Positions 56,046-64,000 of a stretch of DNA of 64,000 nt are shown one piece after another; position 1 is the stretch's first letter, and each line of letters opens with the position of its first letter. The notes beneath the pieces were generated by a model. It made no database searches. It was not told the origin of the DNA and saw nothing but the letters and a program-made list of their open reading frames with translations. The stretch is from Macrophomina tecta. Its lineage: Eukaryota; Ascomycota; Dothideomycetes; Botryosphaeriales; Botryosphaeriaceae. The stretch lies in the NCBI GenBank assembly GCA_024180945.1, contig JAKSGN010000038.1, positions 3,038,001-3,102,000 on the forward strand, in the 5' to 3' direction. The translations under genes and the position numbers were made by a program.

Positions 56046-57997
56046 GGCTTCTGTGCTGAGGAATTGCGATGTTCTTTAAAATGCCAAGGAAGATATTTTC
56101 TCCGATTAATAATGAGAAGCTGATTTAGAGGGTTGCGTATGTTCGTTCTTGGTAGCTGGGTGATGGATCGGTAGATCAGCCGGAATTGTGGATCGCCAGA
56201 AGAGGGGCTTTATGATCAACCTGTATTGAAAGACTTGACAGGTTTGAGTACTTTTATGCGAATAGAAATGGAAAGTAACTTTCTCTTATATTTGGGGATG
56301 ATGGATGCATAGCCACAGTGAAAGGATTCGTATGTGGACCTGGTGTTCCTTCCTATGACGTCATCTGACCTCAGCCACTGCCACTGTGCGATGGACACGG
56401 AACAGTTGCCGTTATTCCAAGGAGTGGAGGAAAGAACTATTGCTAAATTGCTGACGGTCAAGTGCCAAGTCGTTGCACGCTCAACTGCACCCAGAGCCCA
56501 ACGTACCCGGAGAAAGTGTGCGAAAGCCTGCCAGCAAGTCGCATGTAGGTACCGTAACATCAGGTAAAGTTTTATGGACGTCACGCTAAGAAGTTATAGA
56601 GAGAGAACTTCACTTAAGACGGTCATAATACACTGTTGGATTTACTACGTGGGAGTATATCCATTGCCAAGACACTACATGGATTATTGCGCGGACTCTT
56701 CCACCGGAAAGTTATACAGTCACCAACTGGTGACATATTAGCAAAAATATAGCATCCATAGGCCTTAATTGCCAATTGGCACTTCATTAATATCTAGAGC
56801 TCTCTATATCTCATGCTGGTGGCGAAGGGAGCTACGGCGTAACGATGAATCACTTCCACCTAATTGACGTGATTCAGAACTGGTTATCTTACCAAACATC
56901 TCAATTTTATTTAATGGGTTGGAAATGTTTGCAGAAGATTTCTCATCCACAGATACCAAACAGAGCCAATAGACCGCGGCAAGACTGCCCCGCCCGTATG
57001 CACACAGCTTCTGCTCTTGCAACGCTCTCAAGTAGCGGATGAAGGCGTCTCTGCCCAGGGACTGTGGAATGGAGGGATCCTTGCTTGGTGCGGGCGGCCG
57101 GGCAGTGAGTCAGTGAGTGAGTGAGTGAGCGATGCGCGATTGGAAGAAGATGGAGGAGCAGGAGGAGGAGGAGGAGGGGAATTAGGAAGAGAAATTTGTC
57201 GTCTTGCCGTTATGCTTATGCCGTCGCGGTGGTTGTGCATGCCATTGCTGCAAGATACCACTCCCAGGGAAACAGTCGCTCATCGAACACGACGCAGAAG
57301 CCGTCCAACAGAACCCACCGCCACCTCCTTCCAAATGAAGGATTTTCAAATCACAACAAACTCAGCTTGATCCTACTACCCCCCTCACGTAACAACCTCT
57401 TGACAGGCCGGCAAACCATCATTGAACCCACCCCATCTCTTTCCCGACACACATGATCCCATACTCACAACCGTAGTCGGATAGAAATTGATGGTGGTAT
57501 GCTGTATATATTTTATCCGTTGATGGGGGGGTATCTGAAGGTCTCGGAAGAAAGCTACACTGGGAGAAATGAAGAAAAAGAAAGGGCCAGAAAATGAGAC
57601 AAACAAAGAGCCAAAAGAAAACATCTCAAGAAAAGCCCCCAAAAACTTATCAGAAAGAAGAAGCATTCTGTCCTGGTCGACATGGAGAGCGTTTAAAAAC
57701 CAGAAAAACAATGATGAAAAAGGGAAAACAATGATGTGTGAGCGATGATGCCTGTACAGCATTATGACGTCCGCAAGACCAATTAGCGAGAAGAGAAGCG
57801 GAAAGGAGCCAGAAATGCCTCATATAGCGCAACACGCGAAAAGACCGGTAATGAAAACGGCGACGGCCAGAAAGAAACGAAAATCTCCTCAAGGACCAAA
57901 CCCAAGCCTCTCAACGAACGACCAAAATCCTTTCGCTTTTCCTTACAACGCGTCCACCAATCCACCAACTCTAAACCCTCTTCAACACCTCATCATC
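56046..57997. other. AT-rich intergenic region
   Basis: About 1.95 kb. It contains a GAGT tetranucleotide repeat at 57108-57128, a GGA-rich tract at 57150-57178, and at its right end the 3' UTR of the large minus-strand gene. The frames present (for example 56216-56584 and 57385-57762) do not resemble proteins. Confidence 0.6.
57108..57128. repeat. GAGT tetranucleotide microsatellite
   Basis: Four to five copies of GAGT/TGAG in intergenic DNA, followed within 30 bp by a GGA-repeat tract. Confidence 0.85.
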
Positions 57998-60900
57998 TTA
58001 TCTCTTCCAGAACCTTAAGCTGCGCCCCGAACTCTTCTTCTCAACGCCTGGTTCTATCGGATTCCCATCCTTGCCAAACTTGATAAATGGCAATGGCTTC
58101 TCATCCATCCCCGGTGGCGGCCCCGAATTCTTCAAAAAGTCCGCCATCTCGCTGAGGCCGCCCCGCTCCTCATTCCTATCCATGCGGGCATCCCTAGCGC
58201 CACTTTGCCTCACCGTATTGCTGCGCTTCGCGGTACCGAACGAACCGCTGGACCCCGACGTGCCGAGATGCGAGTTACCGGCGGTGATGGTCGTGGTGGT
58301 CGTAGTGGCGGAGAAAGGTTGCGGAGCGCCACTGCCGATGAGGCTGCTCGCCTTGCTGCCGCTGTTGGAAGATGAGCGAATGCCATTAGCGGAGGCGGCA
58401 GTGGCGGCGCCGCCGCTCTTGATGGCTTTGAGGGTTGAGTCAGAGAGCATGAAGGGCTGGACAGGGCTGCTGGAGGCGACCGGACCAGGGGGTTCACTGG
58501 AGAGGAAGTCTGCGAGGTCGGAGGTGCCGGTGCGGGGTCTAGTCGTCGGGGCAGGTGCGGGCGCTGCGGTCTTCGCGACCGCGTTGTTCGAGGTTACAGG
58601 CGGCGCCGTGGAAGTTACTGAAGTTGTCACGCCTGCCATGGCGCTTGGTGGAGAGACTGTGTTGGTCAATGGGCCGTTGGCGCTGCCAGGCAACGCGGTG
58701 AGTTCGTCATCGTCTTCGCCGAATTCTTCCTCGAGCTCATCATCATCGGGAATTGCATAGGGATCGATGCGCTTCTTCGGACGGGTCTTCGTGATCATTG
58801 GTCCTTGGTCGGACATGCTGCCACTCAACGTAGAGGGCTCGCTGCTGTAAGCGGGTTGAACAGTGGAACCGTGTGAGAGGAGGCCGCTACGGGAATTGGT
58901 AGTGTTCTGAGAATTTACAGACGGCGCCACGCTGTTGGTATAGAGTTCCATCTGTTCGGAGTCCATTGTGTCGCGGAAAGGGGCAACGGTGCGAGGGATG
59001 CGGTGATCCGATCCAGGTGGGCCCTGGCGGATGAGGTCAATGAGGTCATTGTCGATGTGGGTCGGGCCGGCCGGATTGCGGGGCTCGAGACTTTTCTTTG
59101 GTTTCCTGCTCGCACTGTCCCCCCGTGGCGCCGGAGATGACGATGATCCTTCACTTATCGAAGTTTTGCCAGATCTGGAACTGGATTTCGTAAGAAACCC
59201 CTTGGACCCTGTCACAGTTGGCGTGCTGGAAGTGTTGTCTGCAGTGCGCGAGAAGGCTGTATCAACGGGCGTAACACCCTTGCCACTGCTGGAAGGTGTG
59301 GTGGACATGAGAAAGTCGCGCAAATCAAACGTCGGGTCCGTCTGTACTCGGGGTTCCCTGGGCATGTACTTGTTCCGGGTATAGACGTTGCCCACCTGGT
59401 TGATGGGACTTGGCCGCTGCGCCTTTGATTCCTTCTGCGAATCCTCGGAGATAGTACTCTTGCCTTGCCTGCTGTTCATGGATCCGTGCGAAGACGAGTT
59501 CGAGCGTTGCATCATCTGGGGCGACCCTGATCCGGAATGCACCACGCGAGGGTAGACGGTGATCTGGGTGGCAGTGGCTGACCGGGCATGCGAGGACCTC
59601 TCTTGGGCCTCAGCGGCAGCCCTGTTCTTCTCACGCTCAACCTCTCGCATTCTTTCTGGGGTGAGGGTGTAATAAACGGTGTCTGCCTGCGCTATAGCTG
59701 CGTCGAAATCGCGGGCGCGGTCGTCCTCGGATTTTCTTGAGCCGCCCGTTTGGCGACGGTTGCCCGTGGTGATGGGAATGCTCGACTCGGAACCTCGGGA
59801 CGTGTGAAGAATGGAGGTGCCCGCAGATGAGATGGAAGAAACCCTTTGGAGTGCTGCGCGATCCACACCATACTCGGAGGTAGCGGCTCTGCTTCGGTTG
59901 TAGCTCCTCGAGCTCTCATGTGACTTGCGCGACGTTGAACTATCCCGGGTCTGCGAGGAGAGTGCTGATACCGAAGGAGGACCGGTGGGGACAGTTTGCG
60001 AGGCCTGTGTCGAGACGGTTTGTGAGCGCAAGGCCCGGCTGGCGCGTGCGTTGTTGGCGATTCCGTTCTCAGCCTTCTCGTCCTTGGCCGAGTCCAGTGG
60101 AGGAACGCCCTTCGAGGAAGTCGAGCTGTGCGGCGACTCCTCCTTGGCAGATGCAGGCTTTGAGGAGTCGTCTTTGGAAGGCTGCTCCTTCGAGACGGAG
60201 CCTTCTGCAGGGTGGATGGCATTGTGCCTTGCAACAGGCGGCGACGCCGAAAGACGACGAGTGTGCCGTTTCTCCTTCTGCGCATCGTCCACCTCTGCGG
60301 GGAGGGGCGACGGAGGCGCAGGCTTGGCGACGTCAGACGTCTTTGCAAGGCCAATCACCTCGCCCTCCGAAGGAGGCGACGAATTAACCACCTTGCTCTC
60401 CCTTTCCTCCTCCTCAGACGGTGGAGACGCTGACTTTGACTTTTTCGGGAGGATCTCGACTTTGTTCTCGACCGGTTGCCGATTGGTGCGATTCGCATCT
60501 GTGAACGAGGACGGTCAGCACTAGTTCGATCATCGGCTATATAAGCTTATACGCACCAGCCGGCTTTGCGTTTGCGAGAATATCGCGCCCAAGTTGAAGT
60601 GGCCTTGGGGACCGATCCCGCAACATACTTCGAGGACGATATGTCGGAGCAGGAGGCGGCGATGCAGCTCCCGGGAGCGACCCGGTCTCCGCAATCACAG
60701 AGGACACATCCTCACGGTCCTTCTCGTCGAATTGGTCCTTCTCCTCCTCGATGCCTTGCATCTGGCTGGTCTCGGCAGCCTGCTCTCCGGCGGCCATGTA
60801 ATCCTCGCGTTGGCTGGCATATTCTGCTGGAGTCTGGAAAGGCGGGGTATCGGAAGTCTCAACGCTGGGCTGGAACGCCTGTCTCTGGGCCATCTGCTTG

Positions 60901-62171
60901 AGCGAGGGCATGGAGCTCGAACGGGCCCGAAGCAATTGACGGCCGGATCCCGGAGCAGCGAGCCAACTCATCGGGCGCTGCTTCGTAGGCACTTCTGGCG
61001 CTGCAGCAGGGGTCTCTACTTCGTCTTCATACGTCTCGGCGAGGCCAGGAACTTCGATTTCCTCGACGTCGTTGGCGCCCATGGGTAGAGGAATATTCGC
61101 AGCAATGTCGCACTCCGAGTGCTCGACTTCAGGCACATCCTGGAGAGCTGCCGCACTGGGAGCGTCGTGTGCGTTTCCGGTGCTGTATCTGCGGTAGTAG
61201 CCATTGCCGAACGAGGCGGACCGGGCGAAGGAAGAGCGGGCTGAAGCAGAGATAGGGGTGATGGGAGCGCGGAGGGTCTTCTTCCACGTGCGCCAAAGGC
61301 GGCCCAAGGCGGAGTTCAGCGCGACCTTCTCCATGTCGAAGTCCTGCACGATGACGCGGTCCAAGTCTTCGAAATGAACCACACCGTTCAGCCCGGAATC
61401 GCCGGTCTTCCTCCGCTTGCCACGCACGCGATTGAAAGCGGCTTGGCCGGCCACTATGAGAGTCTGCTCCGCAACGAACTCAATGACGGAGGTGAGGAAG
61501 ATGGCGGCGGCCCACGACACCAAGCCGGCGTCTTTGGAATCGTCATCCGCCCCGGCTATCACGTACGAGTCGTCCTCTTCGAGGAAGCGCTCCTCGTCTT
61601 CGTCCTCAAGCTCTCCGAGGCGAGTGTAAACCATGATGCGCAGTCGCGTGCGCTTGAAGACGGCCTCCAGATTCCACTTCTCGCCATGGCCTTGCGGAAA
61701 CTCCTCGTCCTCGTCCTCGCCGGCAAGAAGACCGCAGAGCTCCTCGTCGGCGGCCTTGATAGCTTCGCGCGCCAGCCGCGGCTTCAGGACTTCCTGCACG
61801 GCGGGGCGAACGGAGGTGAGGGAAGGCGAACGGCCGGTGGCGAGGACGGAGTAGAGGAGCGAGTCGAGGAAGGCATTGAGCAGGGCCAGAGCTTCCTCGG
61901 AGAAGCGGGCGCTCTCGGCAGGGACATTTTCGGCCTCGGCGGGGGTCAATTCGTCGAGGAGGGTGGCGTTCTGGTGGTCTGTGACGATCTGCGAGGCGGC
62001 GGCGACAGCGACGTATGCGGGCGGCGGGTGGAAGGCGGTCGGGACGTAGACGGCGGCAATGGTGCTGGTGGACCCGGCGGTGGACTGGCGGTCGCTGCTG
62101 ATGCTGGGGGCGCGGCTGGAGCGCGGCGAGGCGAGAGCGCCGTCGTCCTGCTGTCGCGGCAGGCGATGCAT
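57998..62171 (-). CDS. Large (1,371-aa) mostly disordered protein with a histone-fold-like N-terminal region
   Basis: Exons on the minus strand are 62171-60557 and 60498-57998, giving 1,371 residues; the join AKPA-DANRTNRQPVENKVEIL is in frame. The start at 62171 (MHRLPRQQDDG) is preferred because the extra 76 codons upstream look like leader. Residues about 90-150 (ARFSEEALALLNAFLDSLLY, VLKPRLAREAIKAADEEL) and 215-285 (SWAAAIFLTSVIEFVAEQTL, IVAGQAAFNRVRGKRRK, then VVHFEDLDRVIVQDFDMEKV) have the helix pattern of H2A-like histone folds. The remaining ~1,000 residues are Ser/Thr/Pro-rich and probably disordered, with short conserved-looking motifs (FDLRDFLMSTTPSS, DLADFLSSEPPGP, MADFLKNSGPPPG, each an LxDFL-like element) and a basic C-terminus KKSSGRSLRFWKR. 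Function unknown; large fungal-specific scaffold or chromatin protein is a guess. Confidence 0.75.
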
Positions 62172-62748
62172 TCCGCAGGCGAGGGAGGAATGCGACGGCG
62201 GCAGAGGGCAGGAATTGGAGTATTTCTGGAGAGCGCGACCCGGTGCGACCCAGCAACGGCAGCTCAATTGCCGGCAGGGCTGGCGGTGTCGGCTTGCGGG
62301 CTGGCTTGGGGGTCGCGGTCGCACAGTGCCTGCTGGGCGGGTCGGCTGAGGACAGGGGCTGGCGGGCGGAACGAGCGTGAAAGCGAGCGCGTCGGGCACG
62401 TTTGAGCGCAGCTAGGCTCGCATGGCTCTGGCGACGGTGGGCAGGGCAATTGGCAGCGCGCGGATGCAGCTCTGCAGGAGGAGCAGCGGCAGCAGCAAAC
62501 TCGGGGGGGGGACAAGGCCGGGCCTCTGCTCGGGGGGATGATGCCGCTACCCCCGCGTCGATCGGTATCCCGTCGAAGACGGTAGCAGCCGGCCAGGGCC
62601 TGGTGGGTCGTATAACGACAGGGGTGCAGCGCGCACGCGCCGGAGACGGGCCAGCAGGGAATTGGTGCAGAGCAGCCGCGCAGCCAGCTGGAGATGCAGG
62701 CGGACACGGACGAGGACAGGCGCGATGAGGCGAGAGACGGTCGAGAGA

Positions 62749-62797
<49 letters not shown>

Positions 62798-64000
62798 CGA
62801 GAGAAGAGAGCGAGAGAAGAAAGCGAGAGAGCGAGAGAGATGCGCGGCTCGGCGGGCAAATCTCCTGCTCCTGAGAGCTGCTGGTCGGCAGCTAGGCGGA
62901 CTTCTTCTAGCACGCGTGCTAGAGGCAGCGCTACCGCGACACTGACACGGTGCGCCGCAGCAGGGCGGCACAGCAGCTCTCTGGCCGCCTCCGCCCATCA
63001 ACCCGCGACGCGCACGACCGCTGAAACCGCTGCTGCATGGCATTGCCAGCAGAGCCCCGCCCACGCGCCGCGCTGACAGCCGCATCGCAACACCCCCAGC
63101 ATCGCCATCGCCGGAATCCAGGGCGCAGGTGGCTAGCGAATGACGCCGCCTCCGTTTGCGTCTGGCCCTCCCATTCGCGACCCATGCCACCGCCCAGATC
63201 GACGCTTCGGGAGATCTTCCTCGTCCACGGCGAATTGGATGTCGCCGCCCCCCATCCCCAGCGCCGGCATCCTTGCGCCCGTCGCCAGGGCGAAACCTTC
63301 AGTAGAGCGTAGCGCGCCTCGACCGCGCCCGGCCGCGAGAAGCGCGCTCGCGCTGACGACACGCTCTGCTGTGCCTTTCGGCCGCGCGAGCGATCGTCCG
63401 GCCGCGACTCCCAACGCTCGAGTCAGGCGCTGCCTCTGCGCAAGCACTGCTCGCCCTCCCACGTGGATGACGGCCGCCCGTGCCCGCAGCAAGCAATTCT
63501 GCACCATCGAGTGAGCAAGCCACCGCCGTCAATTGCCCGCGCCCGTCCCACGTGGTGTCGCATACCGCGCCCATCGCCCGTGTTGGTTCCGGCCACCGCC
63601 AGCTCCGCCGCCCTGTCCAAACACCCCAAACGGGTGCGAGAAGCGAGGCGGCATCATCCGCCGGACCCTTCGATTTTACATTTCGAGCACCCATGGGCTC
63701 CCTGATGCTGGCCTGAAACACCCTCCCCGTCTCTCGTCGGCCGCCAGCCACACGCACGCACGCGCTGAGACAGCATGTCATTGATGGAGCACAAACGCTG
63801 CCTCTTCCGCCCAAAACGCCCCACTTGCCGCTCCACCTTCCTCTAACACCCTTCCCGCTCTGTCGGTACCTCTCTCTGCTCGTGAAGAAGTTTCTTTTGT
63901 GCCCTGCCTGCGTTTGTTCCCCCGGACCGATCGCCATTCCGGCCTCTTCCTGCGTAGGTTGCCTGCGGATGCAACATCGTTCAAAGTTCCCGCAAGCCTC
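62172..64000. other. GC-rich intergenic region at the right edge
   Basis: This holds the promoter and leader of the large minus-strand gene and, presumably, flanking DNA of a gene beyond the window. A long GA repeat lies at 62750-62840. Frames such as 63140-63514 (+) and 63299-63937 (-) are composition artefacts with no family features. I see no TATA box. Confidence 0.6.
62750..62840. repeat. GA dinucleotide microsatellite (about 90 bp, imperfect)
   Basis: Pure GA from 62750 to 62787, then GA interrupted by CGA, GAA and GCG to about 62840. It is about 0.6 kb upstream of the large minus-strand gene, and the polypurine strand is the plus strand. Confidence 0.9.

Noticed and set aside
62264..63190. 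Minus-strand frames of 300-430 codons over the GA repeat
   Set aside because: The peptide is a SLSLSL run made by the GA microsatellite, and the extension upstream of 62171 reads as leader.
1..64000. CRISPR arrays, insertion sequences, bacterial-type operons or phage genes
   Set aside because: Introns, promoter style and gene content are fungal. No regularly spaced repeats and no transposase or integrase motif were seen.

Overview
This window is nuclear DNA of a filamentous ascomycete (Pezizomycotina; a Dothideomycete-like fungus is my guess, not proven). The evidence is the short introns (about 42-90 bp in most genes) with GTRNGT-type donors and CTAAC/CTGAC-type branch points, genes on both strands at moderate density, long low-complexity coding tracts, HET-domain relics, and best-recognised products that are standard fungal proteins. 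There are no operons, no rRNA or tRNA gene that I can support, no CRISPR array and no intact transposon.

Layout: (1) 1-70 is the 3' end of an adenylosuccinate synthetase-like gene, followed by about 3.6 kb with no supported gene, holding poly-T runs and a degenerate ~104-bp tandem repeat. (2) 4111-5448 (+) is an unrecognised gene with a coiled coil, an acidic Glu/Asp tail and a clear CCAAT/TATA promoter. (3) 6108-10324 (-) is the replication-checkpoint mediator MRC1; 10947-12155 (-) is a SANT/Myb-like protein with two RQTRAATR-polyAla repeats. (4) COQ7 (-) and RTF1 (+) are divergently arranged around 14 kb. (5) A decayed HET-domain gene lies at 17.2-18.3 kb. (6) A PNUTS-like protein phosphatase 1 regulator (-) and SLY1 (+) diverge around 24 kb. 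A Barentsz/CASC3-like exon-junction protein (+) and an OSH3-type oxysterol-binding protein (+) follow. (7) 34.6-38 kb is AT-richer, with a second HET-domain relic. (8) On the minus strand are a mitochondrial PIF1 helicase and a six-exon HSL-type alpha/beta hydrolase. (9) A conserved-looking unknown protein (-) and a MOT1-type molybdate transporter (+) diverge around 45.3 kb. (10) An MFS exporter and a secreted GMC oxidoreductase (both +) form an accessory pair at 49-54 kb. (11) 54-58 kb is gene-poor with one small ORF. (12) 57998-62171 (-) encodes a 1,371-residue mostly disordered protein whose N-terminal part resembles a histone fold. The window ends in GC-rich, GA-repeat-containing intergenic DNA.

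Most genes are single-copy housekeeping functions (purine synthesis, ubiquinone synthesis, Paf1-complex transcription, replication checkpoint, ER-Golgi fusion, lipid exchange, mRNA metabolism), set between accessory patches carrying HET relics, the hydrolase and the MFS/GMC pair. Exon boundaries were derived by eye from splice consensus, reading-frame arithmetic and family alignment from memory. Wherever I give full exon lists the frame closes exactly, but none has been checked against transcripts.
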